DNA of 32,203 nucleotides from JBCBSP01 sp964550935 (GTDB taxonomy: Bacteria; Pseudomonadota; Alphaproteobacteria; Caulobacterales; Maricaulaceae). Both the position numbers and the translations under genes were made by a program. The stretch lies in the NCBI GenBank assembly GCA_964550935.1, contig CAZKBB010000027.1:1-32203 (forward strand), given 5' to 3'. The notes beneath the pieces are model-generated. The model saw only the letters and a program-made list of their open reading frames with translations, did not search any database and was not told the origin of the DNA. Below, piece by piece: positions 7,093 to 15,484 of this stretch (position 1 is its first letter; every line of letters starts with the position of its first letter).

Positions 7093-8640
7093 TCAGGGCG
7101 AGCCGGGCCCCTGGGCTGCGGCGTCGGCTTCGCCGGAGGACAGCGCGGCCTCCATGACATGGAAAATCGCGGTGTTGTCCACGTAGCCGCCGTCCCAGTC
7201 GTAGGCCTCGCCCCACAGCGCCTTGGCCTGAAGATCGAAGCGCTCGAACGCCTCGAACCGCGACGCGCCTTCGCCCATCGCCCAGAGCGGCGCCAGGTCG
7301 TTGGTGTGGTTGCCCGAGGCGAATTGATGGCCGGGGATCTCGCCGGGGCCCCGGTCCTGGACCGCACGGAATTCGATGAACCGGTCGCGGGCGGGATCGT
7401 AGCGCGTCTCGCCTCCGGGCGTTTCAAACGTGCCTTCGCCCCAGATGCCTCCGGTTTCGTGATCGGAGGTGACGATGAGCAGGGTTTCGTCCCAGCTTGA
7501 ATGGGCCTCGACCCACTCGACCACGGCGGCGACCGCCTCGTTGAAGTCGATCTGCTCCTCGATATAGCGGCTCATATTGTTGGCGTGGCCCATCCAGTCC
7601 ACCGCGCCGCCCTCGATCATCACGAAGAACCCGTCCGGGTCGCGATCGAGCATGTGCAAGGCGCCAAGGCTCATCGTGGCCAGGTCCGGCACGTCGGGGT
7701 TGAACGCCATGCCGGACGGCGTCTGTTGATCTTCGGGGAAGCCTTGGCGGGTCGCCTGCAGCGATCCGCTGGTGCGCGCGATGCCGATCAGGCGCTCCGG
7801 GGCGGTCTCCGGGCGCTCGGCCAGCGCTTCGAACGCCGCGCGATCTTCGATGAAGGCGTAGCCGTTATGGCCCGCCTCGCTGGTCAGCGCCGCCCAGGTC
7901 TCACGTCCGCCGACATAGCGGAAGTCATCGTCTTCGGGCGCCTCGACAGGCGCGCCCGATCCGTCGTGAAGGGGATGACCGGCGCCCATGATCACGTCGA
8001 GCCGCCCGTCGGCCATCTGGTTGAAGATGATCTCGTAATCATTGCGCGAGGCCGACTGCGCCCAGGCTGAAGCCGGCGTCGCGTGGGACGCCTGCACCGA
8101 CGTCACAACGCCCGTCGCCAGGCCCTGACGGTCCGCGATATGGGCGATGGTCTCGAAGCGTACGCTCTGGTCCCAGTTCACGTTCAAGCGCCCGGAGGTC
8201 GTCTTGCGCCCTGAGTGGATGGCGGTGCCGGCGGCCGCTGAGTCGGTATAGGAGGTGTAGGGGATGGACACCGGGCCGAAGTCGTTTTCGAACGCGCCTT
8301 CGAGCCGCGTCCAGCGCTCGCGCGGGACATAGCCCTGCGCCTCTGCGCCGGCGGCGGCCGTCAGCGCGGTGTTGTCGAGCACGGCGCTGTCGTGATCGAT
8401 CAGGCGCAGCGCGTAATGCGCCGAGGCCCCGGCGTAGAACTCGCCCGCCTCAGGGCGCATGGACTGGTAAGGGCGCGTTCCGACCGCGTCTTCGTAGTGG
8501 TCCGCGGCGAGCCAGCCGTTGAAGCCCGCGCCGTCGGAGATCATCAAAATGACATTGCGCGGGCCGTGGGCGTCATCGGCGTAAGCCGGGGCGGCGGCGG
8601 CGAGCACGGCCGGGAGAACGAGGCGGGACAGAAGCTTCAT
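7093..8640 (-). CDS. Exported alkaline phosphatase (PhoA family)
   Basis: A 515-residue phosphomonoesterase expected in the periplasm. Signal peptide MKLLSRLVLPAVLAAAAPAYA precedes the mature protein. Metal and catalytic motifs are in family order: ISDGAG (first Asp ligand, D36), TDSAAAGTA with nucleophile S134, MIEGGAVDWMGHANN, SDHETGG, and GNHTNDLAPLWAMG near the C-terminus. The start at 8640 is chosen because the signal peptide begins there; the 17-residue upstream extension is not signal-like. A partial PHO-box-like sequence lies upstream, so phosphate starvation control is possible. It is divergent from the B12 operon; a direct functional link is not evident. Confidence 0.9.
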   Translation of the reverse strand: MKLLSRLVLPAVLAAAAPAYADDAHGPRNVILMISDGAGFNGWLAADHYEDAVGTRPYQSMRPEAGEFYAGASAHYALRLIDHDSAVLDNTALTAAAGAEAQGYVPRERWTRLEGAFENDFGPVSIPYTSYTDSAAAGTAIHSGRKTTSGRLNVNWDQSVRFETIAHIADRQGLATGVVTSVQASHATPASAWAQSASRNDYEIIFNQMADGRLDVIMGAGHPLHDGSGAPVEAPEDDDFRYVGGRETWAALTSEAGHNGYAFIEDRAAFEALAERPETAPERLIGIARTSGSLQATRQGFPEDQQTPSGMAFNPDVPDLATMSLGALHMLDRDPDGFFVMIEGGAVDWMGHANNMSRYIEEQIDFNEAVAAVVEWVEAHSSWDETLLIVTSDHETGGIWGEGTFETPGGETRYDPARDRFIEFRAVQDRGPGEIPGHQFASGNHTNDLAPLWAMGEGASRFEAFERFDLQAKALWGEAYDWDGGYVDNTAIFHVMEAALSSGEADAAAQGPGSP

Positions 8641-8686
8641 GGAACATGACCTGATTGGAGCGCGCGTTTGAAACCGGATAAGCCAT

Positions 8687-8704
8687 GCCACGGCGACATG
8701 ACAG
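8687..8704 (-). promoter_or_regulatory. Weak PHO-box-like sequence upstream of alkaline phosphatase
   Basis: Read on the minus strand, CTGTCAT (8704-8698) is followed after 4 bp by CCGTGGC. The arrangement imitates the 7-4-7 direct repeat of PhoB boxes, but the second repeat matches the consensus at only about four of seven positions. It lies roughly 50-60 bp upstream of the alkaline phosphatase start. It is listed because the gene is a classical PhoB target. Confidence 0.25.
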
Positions 8705-8835
8705 GCCCGTGAAGCGCGCTGACGATCTGCGTTTGAGACTCGCAGGACACTCCGACCGCCGCGCCCAAGTCAACGCCGCGAAGCGGTCCGGCGCGCCTTG
8801 ACCGGCGACGGGGCGGCGCGTACCACCGCTTTCGA

Positions 8836-9012
8836 CGGTCCCGCGCGAGCGGGCGAAGAGGGAACACCGGTGAAACGCCGATGAGGCGTGAAGTCCGGGG
8901 CTGTACCCGCAACTGTCAGCGGCGAGTCCTCCGCCACACCGCCACTGGAGCCAAGGCTCCGGGAAGGCGGCGGAAGGGCGCCGACCCGCGAGCCAGGAGA
9001 CCTGCCGTCAGT
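8836..9012 (+). promoter_or_regulatory. Cobalamin (adenosylcobalamin) riboswitch
   Basis: All conserved blocks of the cobalamin riboswitch appear in order on the plus strand: GGGAACACCGGTGAA (around 8860-8874), GGGGCTGTACCCGCAACTGT (8898-8917), GCCACTGG (8941-8948), CCGGGAAGGCGG (8959-8970), and the B12 box AGCCAGGAGACCTGCC (8991-9006). It precedes btuB by about 170 nt and should reduce btuBFCD expression when cobalamin is plentiful. The outer boundaries are approximate. A separate hairpin follows at 9091-9117, with no U-run, so translational control is more likely than termination. Confidence 0.95.
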
Positions 9013-9090
9013 CGCATCGCCGGGAGCGGGAAGACTCCGAAGGCGGCGCGCGGGCTATTCCGTGTGAAGCGACGCGAGTGCGCTGGAGCG

Positions 9091-9117
9091 GCCGGCGGGG
9101 CGACCCGTCACGCCGGC
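9091..9117 (+). other. Stable hairpin between riboswitch and btuB
   Basis: GCCGGCG (9091-9097) and CGCCGGC (9111-9117) form a perfect 7-bp GC stem around a 13-nt loop. It lies between the aptamer and the btuB start and has no T-tract. It may be part of the riboswitch expression platform or an ordinary leader structure. The GGGAGCTCCC palindrome at 9146-9155 lies closer to the ribosome-binding site. Confidence 0.4.
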
Positions 9118-9180
9118 GAGCGCGTGTTGAGCTTATTGCGCCGAGGGGAGCTCCCGCCCGGCGCGCACGGGGAATGACCC

Positions 9181-11121
9181 ATGCTGAAAACCACCGTATC
9201 GGCGGCCGTACTGGCCGCTGCGATCAGCCAGACCGCCTATTCTCAAGCCGCCGGGCCGCAGGTCGGAGACGACGTGATCGTCGTCACCGCGGTGCGCGCC
9301 CTGACCGACGTCTCGCGCATGCCCGCCAGCGTCAGCGTGATCGATCGCGACGAGATCGAGCTGACCGGCGCGGCCACGCTCGCCCAAGCGCTGCGCGACG
9401 AGCCGGGCCTCGCCGTCGTGCAAAACGGCCCCGCCGGGTCGCTGACCAGCGTCTTCATCCGTGGCTCGAACTCCAAGCACACCCTCGCGCTTTATGACGG
9501 CATCCGGCTGAATGATCCGAGCTCGGCGACCGGGGTGTTCAACTTCGGCGGCGATACGCTCGGCGACGCGGCGCGCGTGGAGATCGTGCGCGGGCCGCTC
9601 TCCTCGCTTTACGGCTCGGATGCGGTGGGGGGCGTGATCAACATCCTGCCGCGCCGGGGACCGGAGACGGGCGTTGAGCCGTTCGCGGAGGTTTCACTGG
9701 GCGAGCGCGACACGTATCGGGCGCTCGCCGGCGTTGGCGCGGGCGGCGAGCGCGCACGCGGCGTAGTCACCTTTGAGCGTTTTGAAACCGCCGGCTTCAA
9801 CGTGACGCCGCAGCGCATCTCCACCGCCGGCTCCGAAGACGACGGCGGAGAGGTCGCCACGCTCAGCGCCAATGGGCGGCTTGACCTGACTGAAACGCTC
9901 GCGCTGGAGGCGCTTGTGCGTCTGCGCGCAGGGGAGAGCGAGTTCGACACCTTCTCCGGCGGTCCGTCCGGCTTTCAGCGCGCTGACGACGATGATCTGC
10001 GCCTTGAAAACGACCAGACCCTGTGGAGCGTCGGCCTGACGGGCGAGGCGTTCGGCGGCGCGCTCACCGGCCGTCTGCGCGCCGGCCAGGTGATCTATGA
10101 TCTCGCCAACTTCAACGACGGCGCACGCACCGACATCTTCGAAGGTGAGCGCGACTTCGCCCAGCTCACCGGTGACTGGCGTCCGCGATGGGGCGCGCTG
10201 GTCGATCCGCTGATCAGCTTCGGGGTCGAGGTTCAGGACGAGGCGATCGACACCGACACCGCGTTCAACAATCCGCTGTCGGTCTCTGAAGAGGCCGCGT
10301 CGGTGTTCGCCGCCGCACAGCTGGGTCTCAGCGAACGCTTCACCGTCACCGCCTCGGCGCGGTTCGACGACTATGACGCATTCGGCGCGGAGACCACGGG
10401 CAATATCGGCGCGGTGTACGCCGTTCCGGCGCTGAACACACGCCTTCGCGCCAGCTACGGCACGAGCTTCAAGGCGCCGACGCTGTCGGAGCGCTTCGCC
10501 AGCTCGGCCTTCATCACGCCGAACCCGGACCTGGAGCCGGAAAACGGCGAGATGGGCGAGATCGGTTTCGACACCACGCTGGACGCTGTGTCGTTCGGCG
10601 CGGCCTGGTATGACGGCGAGATCGAAAACCTGATCGAAAACGTGTTCGACTTCGCCACGTTCACCGGCGCAAACGTCAATATCGGTGAAGCCGATCTTTC
10701 CGGCGTTGAGGCTTATGTGCGTTGGAGTCCGGTCGCTGCGCTGACGCTATCGGCGGACTACACCTATACCGACGCGATCAACGCCGACACAGGCACGCGT
10801 CTTCTGCGCCGGCCCGAGCACGCCTGGTCGGCGTCGGCCGAATGGCGCCCGAGCGAGAAAGCCGCCGTGAGCCTTCGCTACGGCTATACCGGGGAACGCC
10901 TCGACGTGACCTATGACGACGCCGGCTTCTTCGTCGCCAGCGGAGACGAGGTCGACGGCTTCGCCTTGGTCGACCTGTCCGGCCGCTATGCGCTCACCGA
11001 GGATCTGGAGGTGTTCGCGGCGGCGACGAACCTGTTCGACGAGAGCTATGAGCAGCCCGCCGCCTTCGCGGGCGCGCCGCGCACGGTCTCGATCGGTCTG
11101 CGCTGGCGGCCGGGAGGCTAG
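9181..11121 (+). CDS. btuB: TonB-dependent vitamin B12 receptor BtuB
   Basis: A 646-residue outer-membrane receptor that binds cobalamin and imports it using TonB energy. The signal peptide occupies about residues 1-22. A TonB-box-like DDVIVVTA is at 30-37, close to the DTLVVTA of E. coli BtuB. The plug domain follows (MPASVSVIDRDEIE, VFIRGSNSKHTLALYDGIR, VEIVRGPLSSLYGSDAVGGV) and then the 22-strand-type barrel to the C-terminal SIGLRWRPGG. Length is typical. A GGGGAA ribosome-binding site precedes the ATG. B12 specificity is well supported by the riboswitch upstream and by btuFCD downstream; the btuF start lies 7 bp after the stop codon. Confidence 0.92.
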   Translation: MLKTTVSAAVLAAAISQTAYSQAAGPQVGDDVIVVTAVRALTDVSRMPASVSVIDRDEIELTGAATLAQALRDEPGLAVVQNGPAGSLTSVFIRGSNSKHTLALYDGIRLNDPSSATGVFNFGGDTLGDAARVEIVRGPLSSLYGSDAVGGVINILPRRGPETGVEPFAEVSLGERDTYRALAGVGAGGERARGVVTFERFETAGFNVTPQRISTAGSEDDGGEVATLSANGRLDLTETLALEALVRLRAGESEFDTFSGGPSGFQRADDDDLRLENDQTLWSVGLTGEAFGGALTGRLRAGQVIYDLANFNDGARTDIFEGERDFAQLTGDWRPRWGALVDPLISFGVEVQDEAIDTDTAFNNPLSVSEEAASVFAAAQLGLSERFTVTASARFDDYDAFGAETTGNIGAVYAVPALNTRLRASYGTSFKAPTLSERFASSAFITPNPDLEPENGEMGEIGFDTTLDAVSFGAAWYDGEIENLIENVFDFATFTGANVNIGEADLSGVEAYVRWSPVAALTLSADYTYTDAINADTGTRLLRRPEHAWSASAEWRPSEKAAVSLRYGYTGERLDVTYDDAGFFVASGDEVDGFALVDLSGRYALTEDLEVFAAATNLFDESYEQPAAFAGAPRTVSIGLRWRPGG

Positions 11122-11127
11122 GGGGCT

Positions 11128-11961
11128 GTGCGAGCGCTCATGCTTGTTACGGCGCTCGTCGCCCTGGCGGCTCCGGCCGCCGGGGCGCAAGCCCCGCGGG
11201 TGGTCTCTTTAGACTACTGCGCGGACCAGTATGTCCTGGCGCTGGCCGAGCGTGAGCAGATCCTCGGCGTCAGCACGGGGCCTGACGAGGCCTACAGCGC
11301 TCTTCGCGCCCGCGCTGAAGGCTTGCCCAGGCTGAAGGACGCCGCCGAGGACGTGATCACCCGCGAGCCCGACCTTATCGTTCGCAGCTATGGCGGCGGG
11401 CCGCGCGCACGCCGGCTTTACGAGCGGTTGGGCTATGAGGTCTTCAATCTCGGCTTCGCCCGGAACTTCGAGGATATCCGCGCCACCGTGCTGCGCACCG
11501 CGCGCGCGCTCGGCCGGCCGGGGCGGGGCGAGGCCCTCGCGGCGCAGATGGACGCCCTGCTGGATCAGGCCGGCGAGGGCCCGGGCGGACGCCCGAAAGC
11601 GCTCTACGTCACGCCCGGCGGGGTCACGGCCGGGGCGGGCACGCTGATCCATGAAATCCTCCTCGCCGCAGGCTTTGAAAACGTCGCCGCGCGCGACGGC
11701 GCGACAGGGTGGCGCGAGCTGCCGCTGGAGGCGCTGGTGCTCGATCCGCCTGAGCTGATCGTCACCGGCTTCTTCGAACAGCCGGTCAACAAGGTCGACA
11801 ACTGGACGTCCACGCGTCACCCGGTGCTGCGAGACCAGCTCGCCCGCACGCCGACCATTCACCTTCACGGCGCCTATCTGGGGTGCGGCGCCTGGTTCAT
11901 GGCCGAGGCCGCGCTCGACGCGCGCCGCCAGGCCGATGCGCTTTTAGGGGGCCGGCGATGA
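11128..11961 (+). CDS. btuF: Cobalamin ABC transporter periplasmic binding protein BtuF
   Basis: A 277-residue periplasmic binding protein of the BtuF/FhuD fold (two lobes joined by a rigid helix) that delivers cobalamin to BtuCD. Signal peptide MRALMLVTALVALAAPAAGA is followed by PRVVSLDYCADQYVLALA, the usual opening strand-helix of this family. ITREPDLIVRSYGG, with a downstream helix, corresponds to the end of lobe one. The GTG start at 11128 is 7 bp after the btuB stop with a GGGGG purine tract close by. Its stop overlaps the btuC ATG (ATGA, 11958-11961). Assignment to B12 rests on the operon. Confidence 0.9.
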   Translation: MRALMLVTALVALAAPAAGAQAPRVVSLDYCADQYVLALAEREQILGVSTGPDEAYSALRARAEGLPRLKDAAEDVITREPDLIVRSYGGGPRARRLYERLGYEVFNLGFARNFEDIRATVLRTARALGRPGRGEALAAQMDALLDQAGEGPGGRPKALYVTPGGVTAGAGTLIHEILLAAGFENVAARDGATGWRELPLEALVLDPPELIVTGFFEQPVNKVDNWTSTRHPVLRDQLARTPTIHLHGAYLGCGAWFMAEAALDARRQADALLGGRR

Positions 11962-12959
11962 GCCGGGCTCCGTCCGGAACCGCGCTCCTGATCGCGCTCG
12001 CGCTCGCCTCAGGCGCCGGCGTGCTCGCTTCGGCGCTGATCGGTTACGCGCCCATCAGCCTGGCCGACACGCTCGCCGCCGTTGTCGGCGGGGCGAGCGA
12101 ACCGGTGCGCCTGGTGGTGTGGGAGATCCGCATCCCCAGGGGTCTGACCGCGTTTCTCGTCGGCGCCGCGCTCGGCGCGTCCGGCGCGTTATTGCAGGGC
12201 CTGTTGCGCAACCCGCTCGCCGATCCCGGCGTGCTGGGCGTCAGCGCCTCCGCCGCCCTCGGCGCGGTGGTCGCGATCTATTTCAACCTCGCCCTGATCA
12301 GCGCCTTCGCCGTGCCCGTGATGGCCGTCGCCTTCGCCCTGGCGGCGACGGCGGTGCTTTACATCGCCGGCGCCGCGCGTCTCTCAGCGGTCCAGCTCGT
12401 CCTCGTCGGGGTGGGGCTATCGAGCTTCGCCGGGGCGCTGACCGCGCTCGCCATGAACCTCTCGCCGAACCCGTTCTCGCTCTCCGACATGGTCAACTGG
12501 CTTTTGGGCTCGGTGGCGAACCGCTCCTATCTCGATATTGGGTTCGGCGCGCCGTTTTGGATCGCCGGCGCGGTGCTCGCCGCGCTCGCACTTCCGGGCT
12601 TGCGCGCGCTGGCGCTGGGCGAAGAAACCGCAGCGACGCTGGGCGCTGACCTCGGCCGGACACGCCTTCTCGTGATCGCCGGTTCGGCCCTGATGACCGG
12701 GGCGGCGGTGGCGGTGGCCGGCACGATCGGCTTTGTCGGCATCGTCGCGCCGCACCTGGTCCGGCCTTTCGTGCGTCACGATCCGGCCGATCTGGTTCTG
12801 CCGAGCGCGCTTCTGGCCGGGCTGATTCTGGTGCTCGCCGACATTGCGCTGCGCGTGCTGCCCTTCTCCCAGGAGCTGAAGCTGGGCGTCGCCGCCGCGC
12901 TGATCGGCGCGCCGGCCTTCATCTGGGTCGCTGTGACCAACCGGAGCATCGGGCGATGA
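11958..12959 (+). CDS. btuC: Cobalamin ABC transporter permease BtuC
   Basis: A 333-residue FecCD/BtuC-type inner-membrane permease with about ten hydrophobic helices, full length for the family. Family motifs are RIPRGLTAFLVGAALGASG, LLQGLLRNPLADPGVLGVSA, and the C-terminal GTIGFVGIVAPHLVRPFVRHD segment, followed by LGVAAALIGAPAFIWV. It is coupled by 4-bp overlaps to btuF upstream and btuD downstream (ATGA, 12956-12959). It is a paralogue of the partial permease at the start of the window, sharing the RNPLADPG and GFVG motifs. Confidence 0.9.
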   Translation: MSRAPSGTALLIALALASGAGVLASALIGYAPISLADTLAAVVGGASEPVRLVVWEIRIPRGLTAFLVGAALGASGALLQGLLRNPLADPGVLGVSASAALGAVVAIYFNLALISAFAVPVMAVAFALAATAVLYIAGAARLSAVQLVLVGVGLSSFAGALTALAMNLSPNPFSLSDMVNWLLGSVANRSYLDIGFGAPFWIAGAVLAALALPGLRALALGEETAATLGADLGRTRLLVIAGSALMTGAAVAVAGTIGFVGIVAPHLVRPFVRHDPADLVLPSALLAGLILVLADIALRVLPFSQELKLGVAAALIGAPAFIWVAVTNRSIGR

Positions 12960-13708
12960 GCGCGGCGATCCTGACAGCGGCCAGCGTGCGCGCGGGCGAG
13001 GCCTTGATCCTCGACCGGGTCGATCTCGCCGCGCGTCCAGGCGAGCTCACAGCGCTCGTCGGCCCCAACGGCGCGGGCAAATCCACCGCGCTGAAAGCCA
13101 TGCTGGGACTGGCGCCGCTCGCCTTGGGAACGGCTGAGCTGGGCGGTGAAGCGCTCACGTCACTCCCGCCGCGACGGCGCGGCCGGCTCGCCGCCTACCT
13201 GCCCCAGGAGCGTCCGCTGGTCTGGCGTCTGGCCGTGGAGGACGTGGTGGCGCTGGGTCTGTTCGCCTGGAACGGGCGCTCCTATCGCCGCCTCGACGCC
13301 GAGGGTCAGGCCAAGGTCCGCGCCACGCTCGATCGGCTCGACGTCGCAGCGTTGTTCGGACGCGACCTCACCACGTTGTCCGGCGGGGAGCGCGCGCGCA
13401 TCCATCTCGCCCGCGCCCTGATCAGCCCGGCCCCCGCCCTGATCGTGGACGAACCCGCGAACGCGCTTGATCTGAAGCATCAGCATCAGGCGATGGCGGT
13501 GCTGCGCGCTGAGGCCGACGCCGGACGGGCCGTGCTCGCGGCGCTTCACGATCTGGACGCCGCGCGGCGCTGGGCCGACCGCATCGTGGTGCTCGACGCA
13601 GCCCGCGTGGTCGCCGACGCAACTCCGGAAGACGCGCTCTCGCCCGCCCGGCTCGCCTCGGTGTTCGGCGTCCAACGCGGCGAGGACGGCGCCTACGTTC
13701 CGGTCTGA
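12956..13708 (+). CDS. btuD: Cobalamin ABC transporter ATPase BtuD
   Basis: A 250-residue ABC ATPase that powers BtuC. Walker A GPNGAGKST is at 36-44, a Q-loop in AAYLPQERPLVW, signature LSGGERARIHLARAL, Walker B ALIVDEPANALD and switch histidine in AALHDLDAARRW. It lacks the HmuV-type insertion, which distinguishes it from the ATPase at 800-1555. The start overlaps the btuC stop. It is the last gene of the operon; 134 bp without a gene separates it from the convergent cupin-like gene, and no clear terminator is seen there. Confidence 0.9.
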   Translation: MSAAILTAASVRAGEALILDRVDLAARPGELTALVGPNGAGKSTALKAMLGLAPLALGTAELGGEALTSLPPRRRGRLAAYLPQERPLVWRLAVEDVVALGLFAWNGRSYRRLDAEGQAKVRATLDRLDVAALFGRDLTTLSGGERARIHLARALISPAPALIVDEPANALDLKHQHQAMAVLRAEADAGRAVLAALHDLDAARRWADRIVVLDAARVVADATPEDALSPARLASVFGVQRGEDGAYVPV

Positions 13709-13842
13709 AAGCCGTACGTCTCGCGCGGCGCGACCGGGCGCCTTCATCGCGCGACGGGCGAAGAAGCCGAGCGCGCTTGCGGTGATCCGGCCGAGCGCCG
13801 TCACCTCGCCGGCCGAGACCCGGGCCGGGGCGATGCGAGCCG

Positions 13843-14205
13843 TTACCTGATTTCTGACCGGGGTCGCACACCCGCCGAACGACCGGGCGGCTCGCTCGCG
13901 CCCGCGGTCAACCCGATCAGGTAGAACCGCACGGGTTCGCCGCCGGCGTTTTCGATTCCGGCCAAGCCCTGAGGCAGCAGGAGGCTCTGGCCGGCGGCGA
14001 GCTCGATAGGCGCGGACAGACCCGCGCCCGCGATGCGCAGCGAGGCGGGCGTCTCAGCGATGACCAGCACCGGTCGCGGATCGGTCTCGGGAATGGCGGC
14101 GCCCGGCCTCAGCTCGAACGCGGCCAGACGCGTCGCGCCACGCACGAAACTCCTCTCGCGCGTCGCCTCGACCGCGACGGGCGGCTCGTGAGCCATGTCC
14201 AGCAT
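13843..14205 (-). CDS. Small cupin-like protein of the predicted zinc regulon
   Basis: A 120-residue cytoplasmic protein that looks like a single-domain cupin: alternating strands, FELRPGAAIPE, then ELAAGQSLLLPQGLAGIENAG, which reads like the second cupin box, and VRFYLIGLTAG. It contains one histidine (residue 6) and no cysteine, so the metal-binding residues of classical cupins are absent. The start at 14205 has AAGGGG 4 bases upstream; the ATG at 14196 is the alternative. It is divergent from the COG0523 gene, with a Zur-like palindrome centred 32 bp upstream, suggesting expression under zinc limitation. Function unknown; the family assignment is by pattern only. Confidence 0.6.
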   Translation of the reverse strand: MLDMAHEPPVAVEATRERSFVRGATRLAAFELRPGAAIPETDPRPVLVIAETPASLRIAGAGLSAPIELAAGQSLLLPQGLAGIENAGGEPVRFYLIGLTAGASEPPGRSAGVRPRSEIR

Positions 14206-14227
14206 ATCGCCCCTTATGATCGCTGTT

Positions 14228-14244
14228 TGTTATGTTATAACGTT
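14228..14244. promoter_or_regulatory. Zur-like operator 1 (cupin/COG0523 divergent promoter)
   Basis: TGTTATGTTATAACGTT, centred on the palindrome GTTATAAC (14234-14241). It lies 41 bp upstream of the COG0523 start and about 32 bp upstream of the cupin-like gene. It matches the site at 17984-18000 at 16 of 17 positions when that site is read on the minus strand. The sequence resembles the alphaproteobacterial Zur consensus built around ATGTTATAnnATAACAT. The TATAAC core could also serve as a -10 element, which would make repressor binding occlude the polymerase. Confidence 0.7.
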
Positions 14245-14278
14245 CTTAGCACAGCGTTCCCGAGGTCGATAGATCACC

Positions 14279-15481
14279 ATGTTCCCCAACACCGACGCGC
14301 GCCTTCCGGTCACGGTCCTTTCCGGATTTCTAGGCGCAGGAAAAACCACCTTGCTCAACCATCTGCTGACGAACACCGACGGGCTGAAGCTTGCGGTCAT
14401 CGTCAACGATATGAGCGAGGTGAACATCGACGGCGACCTCGTGGAGCGCTCCGGGGCGGTCACCAAGACCGACGAGACGCTCGTGGAGATGACCAACGGG
14501 TGCATCTGCTGCACGCTGCGCGAAGACCTGCTCACCGAGGTCAAGCGTATCGCCGAGATGGGCCGGTTCGACGCGCTCATCATCGAGTCCACCGGCATTT
14601 CCGAGCCCCTGCCGGTGGCGGCGACCTTCGATTTCCGAGACGAGGCCGGCCAGAGCCTCGGCGACCACTCGCGCATCGACGCCATGGTGACCGTCGTCGA
14701 CGCAGTGAACCTGATGAAGGACTACGCCTCGACCGAGTTTCTCGCCGATCGGGGCGAAACCGCCGGGGAGGGCGATACCCGCGCGGTGATCGACCTGCTC
14801 GTCGACCAGATCGAGTTCGCCGACATCATCGTGATCAACAAGGCCGGGCTCGCCGGTCCGGAGCAAATGGCCGTGGTCCGAAAGGTGATCACCGGCCTCA
14901 ACCCGGAAGCGCGCATCCTCGAAACCGATTTCTCGCGCGTCGCGCCCGGCGAGATCCTCGGCACGAACCTGTTCGATTTTGAAAAGGCCCAGAACCATCC
15001 CCTCTGGGCGAAGGAACTTTACGACTTCGAGAACCATACCCCGGAGACCGAAGAGTACGGGATCGACCATTTCGTCTATCGCGAGCGCCGCCCGTTCGAT
15101 CCGCAGAAGCTGCACGACTTCTTCAATCGTCCCTGGCCCAACGTGATCCGGGGCAAGGGCCATTTCTGGATCGCGACCCGCCCCGCGTGGATCGCCGAGG
15201 TGAGCCAGGCCGGCGCGCTGGTCCGTCATCAGGGCCTCGGACGCTGGTGGGCGGACGTGCCGCGCGAGCGCTGGCCCCACGGGGAGGCGTTCGACACCAT
15301 GCTCGCCACCCACTGGGACAAGGTCTGGGGCGACCGGCGCAACGAATTGGTGTTCATCGGCGTCGGGATGGACCAGGCCGCCATCCGCCGCGACCTGGAT
15401 GCCTGCCTGGTGGACGCCGACACGTTCACCCCGGACGCGTGGGCGCACCTGCCCGACCCGTTCCCGAAATGGAGTGCGTAA
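14279..15481 (+). CDS. COG0523 (CobW/ZigA-type) GTPase, predicted zinc chaperone
   Basis: A 400-residue G3E-family GTPase thought to deliver metal to target enzymes. The P-loop GFLGAGKTT is at 16-24, and the family metal motif NGCICC places cysteines at 75, 77 and 78. An ESTGISEPLPVA switch region follows at about 102-113. The C-terminal domain (FVYRERRPFDPQKLHDFF, WIATRP) is the CobW C-terminal domain of the ~400-residue ZigA/ZagA subgroup, which is often Zur-controlled. The G4 motif reads NKAG (187-190) instead of NKxD. GAGGT precedes the ATG. The Zur-like palindrome upstream and adjacent merC/TonB receptor support a zinc role rather than cobalamin (CobW), despite the btu operon nearby. Confidence 0.85.
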   Translation: MFPNTDARLPVTVLSGFLGAGKTTLLNHLLTNTDGLKLAVIVNDMSEVNIDGDLVERSGAVTKTDETLVEMTNGCICCTLREDLLTEVKRIAEMGRFDALIIESTGISEPLPVAATFDFRDEAGQSLGDHSRIDAMVTVVDAVNLMKDYASTEFLADRGETAGEGDTRAVIDLLVDQIEFADIIVINKAGLAGPEQMAVVRKVITGLNPEARILETDFSRVAPGEILGTNLFDFEKAQNHPLWAKELYDFENHTPETEEYGIDHFVYRERRPFDPQKLHDFFNRPWPNVIRGKGHFWIATRPAWIAEVSQAGALVRHQGLGRWWADVPRERWPHGEAFDTMLATHWDKVWGDRRNELVFIGVGMDQAAIRRDLDACLVDADTFTPDAWAHLPDPFPKWSA

Positions 15482-15484
15482 GCG

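Noticed and set aside
8881..9177. Plus-strand open frame inside the B12 leader
   Set aside because: It coincides with the cobalamin riboswitch; codons follow RNA structure and the translation is arginine-rich with no domain.
14330..15448. Long open frame on the minus strand, antisense to the COG0523 gene
   Set aside because: The sense frame carries full family motifs. Long antisense frames are expected in GC-rich DNA, and this one has no recognisable domain.
14279..15481. CobW/cobalamin synthesis role for the COG0523 gene because of the nearby btu operon
   Set aside because: It is not in the btu transcription unit, has its own Zur-like site, and its length and ending fit the ZigA/ZagA subgroup.
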